64,000 nt of DNA from Sinomonas terrae (GTDB lineage: Bacteria > Actinomycetota > Actinomycetes > Actinomycetales > Micrococcaceae). The stretch is taken from assembly GCF_022539255.1 (NCBI RefSeq), contig NZ_JAKZBV010000001.1:558001-622000 (forward strand), read 5' to 3'. The notes below the pieces were generated by a model. The model did no database searches. It had not been told where the DNA came from and saw only the letters and a list, made by a program, of their open reading frames with translations. Every line of letters starts with the position of its first letter. The stretch's first letter is position 1. Positions 49,857 through 58,086 of this stretch are shown here, piece after piece. The translations under genes were made by a program, and so were the position numbers.

Positions 49857-50610
49857 GACCATCGCCCCCGTCGTCCCGCCAATCGGGCTGACCCTGCGCT
49901 CGCTCCTTCGTGCGGACGCCACCGTCCTGCTCCGCAGCAGGCAGGCCTTCGTCCTCAACCTCGCCGTCCCGATCCTCATCCTCATCGTGACCAACCGCGG
50001 CGGGAGGCTCGGAAATCCGGGCTTCCTCATCGGCATGGCGCTCACCTACGGGCTGCTGTCCTCGGCGCTCATCGGCTACTCGATCACCGTGGCGCGCGAC
50101 CGGGAGGCAGGCGTCTTCCAGCGGCTTCGGGTGACGCCGACTCCGACGTGGGCCATCATGGCAAGCCGCCTCGCAGTGCAGCTCGCGGCAAACCTGATCG
50201 TCTCCGTGATCGTCATGATCGTCGGCAGCATCATGCACAGCACGACGTTTTCGTTCGGCGTCTACCTGCTCATGTTCGCTGTCTCGCTGCTGGGCGCCGT
50301 CGTCTTCCTCAGCATCGGGCAGGCGCTCGTGGGGCTCGTGAAGAACGCGACGGCGGTCAACGCGGTCGGCAGGGTCCTGTTCATCCTGCTGATCCTCACC
50401 GGCATTCTCGGCTCGACCGGCATCCTCGGCGACGACTTCAAGAACTTCGCCTCGTGGACGCCGGTCGGTGCCCTCATCAACCTGTTCTCGGCGGTCCTGA
50501 ACACGTCGGCGTGGGGCGCCGACCAGACGGACGGCATCATCGCCTCCATCGGCTACATCGTGGTCTTCGCGGGCATCGGCATCCGGTGGTTTCGCTGGGA
50601 GCCGCAGTAG
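49849..50610 (+). CDS. ABC-2 type transporter permease
   Basis: A 253-residue membrane protein with about six helices (VLNLAVPILILIV, MALTYGLLSSALIGYSITVA, LILTGILGSTGILG). The Arg-Glu-Gly motif REAGVFQRLRVTP is the ABC-2 coupling helix region. The GTG at 49849 overlaps the ATPase stop with AGGAA in front; a GTG at 49840 is less likely. The exported compound is unknown. Confidence 0.9.
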   Translation: MTETIAPVVPPIGLTLRSLLRADATVLLRSRQAFVLNLAVPILILIVTNRGGRLGNPGFLIGMALTYGLLSSALIGYSITVARDREAGVFQRLRVTPTPTWAIMASRLAVQLAANLIVSVIVMIVGSIMHSTTFSFGVYLLMFAVSLLGAVVFLSIGQALVGLVKNATAVNAVGRVLFILLILTGILGSTGILGDDFKNFASWTPVGALINLFSAVLNTSAWGADQTDGIIASIGYIVVFAGIGIRWFRWEPQ

Positions 50611-50626
50611 GTCTGGCTCGAGGTCT

Positions 50627-51598
50627 TCAGGATCCGGTCTCCAGCAGGTGGTTCGGAAGGCGGTTCCCCGGGGCCCGGCCTCGGATCTCGAGGAGCTCGC
50701 GGGCATGCGCCCACAGCCGCCGGTCCTCGTCCGAGACCGGCACCCAGGGCCTGACTGACCGGGCGGTGCCGTTCTCGTCGCGCGCCACCATGACGGTGAG
50801 GCAGTACGTCGTGAGGTGCAGCTCGCCTCCCTTGGGGCTGCCTGACCGGACGTGGACAGCAATGTGCATGCCCTTGTTGCCGGTGTAGACGAGACGCGCC
50901 TCGACCTCGACCACGTCGCCGATGAGCAGGGGCCGGTAGAACCGGACACCGCCCGAGAACACTGCCACCGTGTCTTGGCCGGAATACCGCGCCGAGCACA
51001 CGTACGCGGCCTCGTCGATCCACTTCATGACGGTGCCGCCGTGGACCTTGCCGCCCCAGTTGACGTCGGTCGGAGCAGCGAGGAAGCGCAGGACCACGCG
51101 CTCCGCCGTGCCCGCCTCCGTGTACACCTGGCGGCCCATTGATTCGACGATCTCGTCGCGGACCTCGATCCGAGCGACCGCGTGCGCCTCGGCCTCCCGC
51201 TCCGCGTCCGTGCTCGGCACGAACTTCGGCACCTCGACAGGCTTCCCGTCAGTCCCGACGGCTACGAAGATCACGAGGCACTGGCTGCGCATCGTCGGCG
51301 TGCCGCCCCTCGGATCGCCCGAGGAGACGACAGTGCTGATGTGCATGGACGAGCGGCCGGTGTACACGATCGTGGCCGTGACCTCGACCATGTCGCCCAC
51401 GTTCACGGGATCCGCGAAGTGGATGTTGCCGACGTAGGCGGTCACGGCGTACGTCTTCGACCAGCCGACGGCGGCTGCGTAGGCGGCCTTGTCGACCCAC
51501 TCGAGGACGGTTCCGGCATCGACCGAGCCGGAATGCCCGACGTCGGTCGGCGCGGCCAGGAAGCGCAGGGTGACTGTGTTGCTCTCAGGCTGGGTCAC
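50627..51598 (-). CDS. Double hotdog acyl-CoA thioesterase
   Basis: A 323-residue protein with two hotdog domains in tandem. Each starts RFLAAPTDV...G, with the catalytic Asp region GTVLEWVDKAAY (first) and GTVMKWIDEAAY (second). The repeated YTGRSSMHI and YTGNKGMHI mark each half. It hydrolyses acyl-CoA to free acid and CoA, in the cytoplasm. The GTG at 51598 is 14 bp past the stop of the MetE-like gene, so the two may be co-transcribed. Confidence 0.92.
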   Translation of the reverse strand: MTQPESNTVTLRFLAAPTDVGHSGSVDAGTVLEWVDKAAYAAAVGWSKTYAVTAYVGNIHFADPVNVGDMVEVTATIVYTGRSSMHISTVVSSGDPRGGTPTMRSQCLVIFVAVGTDGKPVEVPKFVPSTDAEREAEAHAVARIEVRDEIVESMGRQVYTEAGTAERVVLRFLAAPTDVNWGGKVHGGTVMKWIDEAAYVCSARYSGQDTVAVFSGGVRFYRPLLIGDVVEVEARLVYTGNKGMHIAVHVRSGSPKGGELHLTTYCLTVMVARDENGTARSVRPWVPVSDEDRRLWAHARELLEIRGRAPGNRLPNHLLETGS

Positions 51599-51612
51599 GC
51601 CGTCGTCCGCCC

Positions 51613-52782
51613 TCAGCCCCAGAGCCGCTCGGTGGCGAGGCGCGCGCCTTCGGAGAGCGCCTCGAGCTTCGCCCATGCGATCTGCGGGTGCACGCGGCCG
51701 AGGATCTGGGCGAAGCGCTCGATCCGGTCCGCGACGAGCTCGGGGTGCTCGATGACGTTCGTCGCGTGCGAGACGACCCCGGGCACGACGGTCTTCTCCT
51801 CGGGCAGCGTGAGGTCGCGCCACACCTTCCACTCATGCTCGTGCCGCACGTTCGCAGCCTCGAACGAGTAGGAGCCGGCATTGATGGAGAGCATCGTCTG
51901 GGCAAGGTCCGCGAACGGGAGGTCGGTCGTGTGCGGGCCGTGCCACGAGCCCCAGCACAGGTGGAAGCGGATCTGCTCCTGAGGCAGGTCGCGGATCGCA
52001 TAGTTGAGGGCCTCGACGCGCAGCCGGGTGAACGCGAGGTAGTCCTCGACGGTGGGCTCCGGGTTGATCATGTCCCAGTTCTCGGCGATCGAGGGGTCAT
52101 CGATCTGCACCGTGAGGCCGGCCTCGACGATCGCCTTGTACTCCTCGCGCATCGCGTCGGCGCACGCGTAGACGAGCTCCTCGTCGCTCTTGTAGTACTC
52201 ATTCGCAATCCGCGATGCGGAGCCGGGGGAGAGGGCGGGGAGGAAGCCGGTCTCGAAGCCGTTCGCCGCGAGGGCCTCCTTGAGGTGCGCGATGTCGCGC
52301 CGGACGGCGTCCTGCCCCGTGTAGGTGATGGGGCCCGTCACGGAGGGCTGGGGTACGGCCTTGCGGCCGGTGAGGATGAACGAGTTCGGATCGTTGTAGG
52401 CCTCGTCGAAGCGCACCCGGTCGCGGCGGTCCCGCATGCTCGTGAGGCGGATCTTGCCCGGCTCGGAGCGGACCCTCTCCGTGCTCTGCCACCGGTCGAC
52501 GCCGCCGGGAGTGAGGCCGCCGAGGCGCGAGAAGGAGTAGTTCCACCAAGCCCCGTAGTCAACGGAGTTCGACATCGTGTGGCCGTACTCGCCGTCGTTC
52601 GGGAAGGTGATGCCCACCTCGCGCTGTCGCGCCACGACATCCTTCACCGAGCCCGCGAGCAGCTCTTCGAACGCCGCCGGGTTCTGCGGGTTCTCCGTCA
52701 TCGCTGCGTTCGCGGCGAGAAGCTCGGGTGAGCGGGGCAGGGAGCCGGCGTGCGTCGTCTGGATGAAGTCGGTGTTGTGCAT
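51613..52782 (-). CDS. MetE-like (cobalamin-independent methionine synthase C-terminal type) protein
   Basis: A 389-residue protein matching the C-terminal zinc half of MetE. HAGSLPRSPELLAAN and FPNDGEYGHTMSNSVDYG open the barrel. The zinc ligands His and Cys are in RFHLCWGSWHG, and Glu may come from RHEHEWKVW. The last Cys of MetE is missing, replaced by VVSHATNVIEHPELV. It is the single-domain group related to epoxyalkane-CoM transferases, so the methyl acceptor and donor are unknown. The ATG at 52782 lacks a clear ribosome site. Confidence 0.85.
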   Translation of the reverse strand: MHNTDFIQTTHAGSLPRSPELLAANAAMTENPQNPAAFEELLAGSVKDVVARQREVGITFPNDGEYGHTMSNSVDYGAWWNYSFSRLGGLTPGGVDRWQSTERVRSEPGKIRLTSMRDRRDRVRFDEAYNDPNSFILTGRKAVPQPSVTGPITYTGQDAVRRDIAHLKEALAANGFETGFLPALSPGSASRIANEYYKSDEELVYACADAMREEYKAIVEAGLTVQIDDPSIAENWDMINPEPTVEDYLAFTRLRVEALNYAIRDLPQEQIRFHLCWGSWHGPHTTDLPFADLAQTMLSINAGSYSFEAANVRHEHEWKVWRDLTLPEEKTVVPGVVSHATNVIEHPELVADRIERFAQILGRVHPQIAWAKLEALSEGARLATERLWG

Positions 52783-52880
52783 GGGGCCAGTCTGGCCCAT
52801 CGCACCGACAGAATTGTCGGGTTACGGCGGGTTAAGCAGTGCCGCCCCCGCGGCAACCCGACAATTCCGCCAGGAGTGAG

Positions 52881-53198
52881 TCAGTCGCGGTCCTCGTCGC
52901 CGAAACCGGTCTGCGTGTGGCCCCCGCTCTCGGAAGGGATGCCCGCGGCCCCCGCTGTCCCGAGCCCAATCCCGCTGCCACGCCGGCGCCGCTCGCGATG
53001 CGGAGGCTCCTTGGCCTCGCCGTCGGTGTGCGGGTGGTGCAGCAGCATGGACTCCTGATTGTGGCCGTAGCCCTCGTCCTGGTTGTAGCCCTCGCCCAAG
53101 CCCGGGTCGTCGCCGTAGACCGGAGTGTCGATGTTGGCTGGCTTGGTCGAGGGGGCGGGCTGGCTGGCTTCGGTCTCGGTCACTTCGCTCGGGTCCAT
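52881..53198 (-). CDS. Hydrophilic protein of unknown function
   Basis: A 105-residue, acidic, Gly/Pro/His-rich protein with no predicted fold. NIDTPVYGDDPGLGEGYNQD and a basic RERRRRGSG stretch stand out. No signal or membrane segment. The ATG at 53198 has no strong ribosome site. Presumably intrinsically disordered. Not recognised. Confidence 0.55.
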   Translation of the reverse strand: MDPSEVTETEASQPAPSTKPANIDTPVYGDDPGLGEGYNQDEGYGHNQESMLLHHPHTDGEAKEPPHRERRRRGSGIGLGTAGAAGIPSESGGHTQTGFGDEDRD

Positions 53199-53277
53199 AC
53201 CGGAACCGTAGGCATACGACGGCGAAGGGCGCCAGATGCGTCCGCCCTCGGCTGAGCGGGGCCGACCGGGCGCGCCC

Positions 53278-54498
53278 TCAGACGAACGCCGACTTGCCCG
53301 TCACGGCCCGCCCGACGATGAGCGAGTTGATCTCGTAGCTGCCCTCGTACGTATAGAGGACCTCGGCGTCCCCGAAGAGCTTCGCCATCTCGAAGTCGCT
53401 CGAGATCCCGTTGCCGCCGAGCAGAGACCGGCCGAGGGCAACGGATGCGCGGGCGAGGCGCGTCGTCGTCGCCTTCGCCATGGCGGCCTGCGCCATCCCG
53501 AGGCGGCCTTCCTGTTGGAGCCGCGCGATCTCGAGCATGAGCGAGAGCGAGGCGTGCGCGTTGCCGAGGATCTCGGCGAGCTGCTGCTGCACGAGCTGGA
53601 ACGAGGCGAGCTCGCGCCCGAACTGCTGCCGGCCGAGCGCGTACGCGCGGGCGACGTCGAACGCTGCGAGCTGGATTCCGGCCGCCTGCCAGCCAACCCA
53701 CGCACGCGAGTCGCGGAGGAGCTCGTTCGTGTGCGCGAAGCGCGTCGCTCCGGGCAGCCGATTCCCCTCGGGCACGCGCACCTCTTCGAGCGAGATGTCC
53801 GCGTTCTGCATGATCCGCAGCCCGATCTTGTGCGGGATCTTGCTCGCGCTGAACCCGACGCGGTCGGTCTCGACGATGAAGCCCTTGATCTCGTGGTCCT
53901 CTTCGTCGCGGGCCCAGACGAGCACGAAGTCCGCGACCGTCCCGCTTCCGATCCAGCGCTTCGCGCCGTTGAGGATCCAACCCTCGCCGTCGCGCCGGGC
54001 CGTCGTCGCAAGGCCGCCCGCGATGTCCGAGCCGTGCTCGGGCTCCGTGAGCGCGAACGCGCCGAGCGCGGCGAAGCTCTCGAGCGGGGCGATCCAGCGC
54101 CGCTTCTGCTCGGGCGAGCCGAGGGAGCCGATCATGCCGAGGATGAGCTCGTTGTGGATGCCGACGAGCGCCGAGAGCGAGACGTCCGCCCGTGCAACCT
54201 CGGCGTAGACGAGGCCCTTGAAGAGCGCCGACGTGCCGTCCGTGTGCAGCTTTGCGAGTCCGGCGTCCGCGAGGCCAGGGAGCAGCTCGTGGGGGAAGGC
54301 CTCGTTGTTCCAATGCTCGATGCTCGCGGGCCGGATCACGCTCTGGAGATAGTCCCGTATCGCGTGGTAGCGGCGCTGTTCGCCGGACGGGAGCAGGTCG
54401 ACGACGTGGAGCAGGTCGGCGTCGGGGAACGGCGGGGCCGCGGGCGGGCTGGTGGGCGACGCGAGGGCTGGTTGGGGCAGCAGTGGAACTTCGAGCAT
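53278..54498 (-). CDS. Acyl-CoA dehydrogenase, glutaryl-CoA dehydrogenase-like
   Basis: A 406-residue acyl-CoA dehydrogenase. Features are ALTEPEHGSDIAGGLATTAR, NGAKRWIGSGTVADF and GGNGISSDFEMAKLF. The C-terminal TYEGSYEINSLIVGRAVTG carries the Glu that acts as base, as in the glutaryl-CoA dehydrogenase branch. An N-terminal Pro/Ala-rich stretch of about 30 residues is extra. It is divergent from the acyl-CoA synthetase gene (148 bp apart) and likely acts on its product. Confidence 0.9.
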   Translation of the reverse strand: MLEVPLLPQPALASPTSPPAAPPFPDADLLHVVDLLPSGEQRRYHAIRDYLQSVIRPASIEHWNNEAFPHELLPGLADAGLAKLHTDGTSALFKGLVYAEVARADVSLSALVGIHNELILGMIGSLGSPEQKRRWIAPLESFAALGAFALTEPEHGSDIAGGLATTARRDGEGWILNGAKRWIGSGTVADFVLVWARDEEDHEIKGFIVETDRVGFSASKIPHKIGLRIMQNADISLEEVRVPEGNRLPGATRFAHTNELLRDSRAWVGWQAAGIQLAAFDVARAYALGRQQFGRELASFQLVQQQLAEILGNAHASLSLMLEIARLQQEGRLGMAQAAMAKATTTRLARASVALGRSLLGGNGISSDFEMAKLFGDAEVLYTYEGSYEINSLIVGRAVTGKSAFV

Positions 54499-54646
54499 GG
54501 GTGGCACTCTCCGTGGTGGGGCTTCCCGGCCCTTGTGAGGCGGGAAGCAGTCTTCCGAACCGTTGGACGTCCTAGTATATTTCAGGGTGACGTGGATCAC
54601 TAGCTCGGGTCCAAGGGGGAGCGCGGGCGAGGGCGAGAGGCGCAGC

Positions 54647-56407
54647 ATGACAGTCACCGACGACTTCCGGGCGGCCCGAGACCGGCTCCTGGCGCTCCGA
54701 GAGGATTACGCCCAGGCTCACAGCGAGTTCGAATGGCCGCAGCTCGCAGAATTCAATTTCGCGACCGACTGGTTCGACCACCTCGCCGCCGACCCCGAGC
54801 GCGGTCCGCAGCCAGCCCTCGTGATCGTCGAGCAGGGCGGCGCCTCCACGCGGCGGACCTTCGCCGAGCTCGCCGAGAGCTCGCGGCGAGTGGCCTCGTG
54901 GCTCCGCGAGCAGGGTGTGCGGCGCGGCGACCACATGATCATCATGCTCGGCAACCAGGTCGAGCTGTGGGAGCTCATCCTCGCGTGCATTCGGCTCGGC
55001 GCCGTCATGATCCCCACGACGACCCTCATGGGTCCTCGCGATCTGCAGGACCGCGTCGAGCGCGGCGCCGTGCGATGGGCCGCCGTCGGCGCGGCCCACG
55101 TGGGCAAGTTCGACGACGTCGCGGGCGACTACGAGCTCATCAGCGTCGGCAGTTCGGCGCAGCCAGCGAGAGGTGCGGACGACGACGGCGCGCGGCAGGG
55201 CGGCGTCGTCCGCTCTGTCCTCGACTACAACCAGACGGCGACAGCGGGCCCCGACTTCGAGCCGGACTCCCCGACCCGCGGCGACGAGACGCTCCTGCTC
55301 TACTTCACGTCCGGGACCACGTCGAAGCCCAAGCTCGTCGAGCACACGCACACGTCGTATCCCGTGGGCCACCTCTCCACGATGTACTGGATCGGGCTTG
55401 AGCCGGGCGACGTGCACCTCAATGTCGCCTCGCCGGGGTGGGCGAAGCACGCGTGGTCGAACGTCTTCGCGCCGTGGCTCGCCGAGGCCACCGTGTTCAT
55501 CTACAACTACGAGCGCTTCGACGCGCCCGCTCTCCTCGAGCAGATGGGCCGCGAGGGCGTCACGAGCTTCTGCGCGCCGCCGACGGTCTGGCGCATGCTC
55601 ATCCAGTCGGACCTCACGCGTCTGGCCACGCCGCCGCGGAAGGCTGTCTCCGCGGGCGAGCCGCTCAACGCCGAGGTCATCGAGCAGGTCGAGCGAGCGT
55701 GGGGCCTCACGATCCGCGACGGCTTCGGCCAGACCGAAACCACGGTCCAAGTCGCCAACACACCGGGCCAGCCCGTCGCCGCCGGTGCGATGGGACGGCC
55801 GCTCCCGGGCTACGACGTCGTCCTCGTCGATCCCGCAACCGGCGAGGAGGGCGACGACGGCGAGATCTGCCTGCGCCTCAATCCCCGGCCGGTCGGGCTC
55901 ATGGCGGGGTACCACGGGGACCCCGAGCGGACTGCCGAGGCGTTCCGCGGAGGCTATTACCACACGGGCGACATGGCGCGGCGGGACGCCGACGGCGTCA
56001 TCACGTACGTCGGCCGGGGCGACGATGTCTTCAAGTCCTCGGACTACCGGCTCTCGCCGTTCGAGCTCGAGAGCGTGCTCATTGAGCATCCCGCCGTGGC
56101 GGAGGCCGCCGTCGTGCCGTCGCCGGATCCGGTGCGCCTGTCCGTGCCGAAGGCATTCGTGGTGCTAGCCCCGGGGTATCAGGCTGGGCCCGAGCTCGCG
56201 GAGGAGATCCTGCGGTACTGCCGCGAGCACCTCGCGCCGTTCAAGCGCATTCGCCGGCTCGAGTTCAGCGAGCTTCCCAAGACGATTTCGGGCAAGATCC
56301 GTCGCGTCGAGCTGCGGCACGGTGAGGAGGCGCGGCATTCGGGGGACTTCGCCTCTGATGGGGGCGTTGAGTACTCCGAGGCCGACTTTCCGAGCCTGAA
56401 GGAGTAG
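54647..56407 (+). CDS. AMP-forming acyl-CoA synthetase
   Basis: A 586-residue adenylating enzyme. The P-loop is LLLYFTSGTTSKPKLVEHTH, A5 is IRDGFGQTETT, A7 is YYHTGDMARRDADG, and A10 is LPKTISGKIRRVELR. It is of the medium-chain (ACSM-like) group with AHVGKFDDVAG. It activates an acid to acyl-CoA via acyl-AMP. The ATG at 54647 follows an AGAGG; the 28 codons upstream of it are not typical. Two bases separate it from marR. Confidence 0.92.
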   Translation: MTVTDDFRAARDRLLALREDYAQAHSEFEWPQLAEFNFATDWFDHLAADPERGPQPALVIVEQGGASTRRTFAELAESSRRVASWLREQGVRRGDHMIIMLGNQVELWELILACIRLGAVMIPTTTLMGPRDLQDRVERGAVRWAAVGAAHVGKFDDVAGDYELISVGSSAQPARGADDDGARQGGVVRSVLDYNQTATAGPDFEPDSPTRGDETLLLYFTSGTTSKPKLVEHTHTSYPVGHLSTMYWIGLEPGDVHLNVASPGWAKHAWSNVFAPWLAEATVFIYNYERFDAPALLEQMGREGVTSFCAPPTVWRMLIQSDLTRLATPPRKAVSAGEPLNAEVIEQVERAWGLTIRDGFGQTETTVQVANTPGQPVAAGAMGRPLPGYDVVLVDPATGEEGDDGEICLRLNPRPVGLMAGYHGDPERTAEAFRGGYYHTGDMARRDADGVITYVGRGDDVFKSSDYRLSPFELESVLIEHPAVAEAAVVPSPDPVRLSVPKAFVVLAPGYQAGPELAEEILRYCREHLAPFKRIRRLEFSELPKTISGKIRRVELRHGEEARHSGDFASDGGVEYSEADFPSLKE

Positions 56408-56409
56408 CG

Positions 56410-56919
56410 GTGGGCGCTCCGCTTCCGCGCGATCCGATCGGCGATGCCCAGCGCAACTGGGAGCGGCGCGGGTGGGGCGAAGTCGCCGCGCCCATGGCTG
56501 CCATCACGGCCATCATGCGGACCCAACAGATCCTGATCGGACGCATCGAGGAGGTGCTCAGGCCGTTCGGCCTCACGTTCGCACGCTACGAGCTGCTCGC
56601 GCTGTTGAGCTTCGCGCGCGGGGGTGCCCTCCCCATGAGCCGGGCGAGCGCCCTCCTGCAGGTCCACCCGACCTCGGTGACCAACGCCGTCGACCGCCTC
56701 CAGGACGCCGGGCTCGTGGAGCGATCGCCCCACCCCACGGACGGCCGCACGACTCTCGTCGGGCTCACCGCCGAGGGCCGCTCCCTCGTGCAGCGGGCGA
56801 CGGCGGCGCTCAACTCCGAGGTCTTCGCCCAGTCGGGCTTCACCGACGACGACGTCGAGCAGCTCATCCGCGTCCTGCACGGCTTCCGACGCCGAGCAGG
56901 AGACTTCACAGACCCCTAA
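56410..56919 (+). CDS. MarR-family transcriptional regulator
   Basis: A 169-residue MarR protein. The wHTH includes LTFARYELLALLSFARGGAL, LLQVHPTSVTNAVDRLQDAG and RSPHPTDGRTTLVGLT. It probably represses the synthetase gene next to it and the divergent dehydrogenase gene, responding to the substrate or its CoA ester. GTG start at 56410, 2 bp past the synthetase stop. Confidence 0.92.
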   Translation: MGAPLPRDPIGDAQRNWERRGWGEVAAPMAAITAIMRTQQILIGRIEEVLRPFGLTFARYELLALLSFARGGALPMSRASALLQVHPTSVTNAVDRLQDAGLVERSPHPTDGRTTLVGLTAEGRSLVQRATAALNSEVFAQSGFTDDDVEQLIRVLHGFRRRAGDFTDP

Positions 56920-56934
56920 CCTCCCGCCCTTTCC

Positions 56935-57145
56935 TCGTTTCGGGTACAGAAACTCCCCCTCTTTTTTCGTTTCGGGTACGGATAATCGCCCCATTTCTCC
57001 ATTTCGGGTACGGATAATCGGCCTCCGGATCATTTCGGTACGGAGCGGGAATGCCCGCGGCGTGGGTTATCTGTACCCGAGAGGGGTTTGGGGTGGGTTA
57101 TCTGTACCCGAGAGGGGGTTGGGGTGGGTTATCTGTACCCGAAAC
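56935..57145. repeat. Inverted cluster of ~31-bp repeats between convergent genes
   Basis: Four copies of TTTCGGGTACRGATAA-like units on the plus strand (about 56937, 56968, 56999 and 57031, period 31 bp) face three copies of TTATCTGTACCCGARA (about 57063, 57094 and 57127). The halves can pair to a long stem. Both flanking genes end in CCCCTAACC at this cluster. Confidence 0.88.
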
Positions 57146-57155
57146 GAAAAGGGGG

Positions 57156-58085
57156 TTAGGGGTTGGAGGAGCGGTCGCGGATGTCGGTGATGATGCCCGA
57201 GAAGTCTCGGTGCGCGCCGTCGCCCGCTGCGAACTCGTCGTAGATCTTCGAGGCGAGCGGACCCATCTGGGCCGCGACGCCCGCATGCTCGATCGCCTGG
57301 AGCGCGAGCCGGAGGTCCTTGGCCATGAGGGTGCCAGCGAAACCCGGCCGGTAGTCGCGATTCGCCGGGCTCGTGGGAACCGGACCGGGGACGGGACAGT
57401 TCGTCGTGAGGGCCCAGCATTGGCCGGAGGCATGCGCAGCGACGTCGAACAGCGCCTCATGGGTGAGGCCGAGCTTCTCACCGAGCACGAACGCCTCGGA
57501 CACCGCGATCATCGAGACGCCGAGGATCATGTTGTTGCACACCTTGGCGGCCTGGCCGAGGCCGTGGCCGCCGCAATGCACAACCCGCTTGCCCATGAGA
57601 CCCAGGAGCGGCTCGACCTCGGCGAAGTCCCTGCCCTCCGCGCCGACCATGAACGTGAGCGTCGCGGCTTCGGCCCCGACAACCCCGCCTGATACAGGCG
57701 CGTCGACAAAGCGGTGGCCAGCAGCGACCGCGACTTCGGCGGCCTCGCGGGCCTCCACGACGTTGATCGTCGAGCAGTCGAGGAACAGCGTCCCGGGAGC
57801 CGCGCCAGCGAGCAGACCCGGATCCCCATCGCCGCCGCGGTACAGGCCGAGGACTTGTTGGCCAGTCTGCAGCATGGTGAGGACGACGTCGGCTCCCTCC
57901 GCCGCTTCGGCCGCGGACTCCGCGACCTCCACACCGAGGGCGCGAGCAGCCTCGGCGGCCGGCGGGAACGGGTCGAAGCCGACGACCTTCTTCCCGGCCT
58001 TCACAAGGTTGGCAGCCATGGGGGCACCCATGTGCCCGAGTCCCAGGAATGCGATGCGCCCGCTTGCGGCTCCGTTCTCGCTCAT
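57156..58085 (-). CDS. mmsB: 3-hydroxyisobutyrate dehydrogenase
   Basis: A 309-residue NAD-dependent beta-hydroxyacid dehydrogenase. The Rossmann motif is FLGLGHMGAPMAANL. The signature FVDAPVSGGVVGAEAATLTF has the substrate Ser/Gly, and the catalytic Lys is in GQAAKVCNNMILG. It oxidises 3-hydroxyisobutyrate to methylmalonate semialdehyde in valine breakdown. One base separates its start from the stop of mmsA. Confidence 0.93.
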   Translation of the reverse strand: MSENGAASGRIAFLGLGHMGAPMAANLVKAGKKVVGFDPFPPAAEAARALGVEVAESAAEAAEGADVVLTMLQTGQQVLGLYRGGDGDPGLLAGAAPGTLFLDCSTINVVEAREAAEVAVAAGHRFVDAPVSGGVVGAEAATLTFMVGAEGRDFAEVEPLLGLMGKRVVHCGGHGLGQAAKVCNNMILGVSMIAVSEAFVLGEKLGLTHEALFDVAAHASGQCWALTTNCPVPGPVPTSPANRDYRPGFAGTLMAKDLRLALQAIEHAGVAAQMGPLASKIYDEFAAGDGAHRDFSGIITDIRDRSSNP

Positions 58086-58086
58086 C

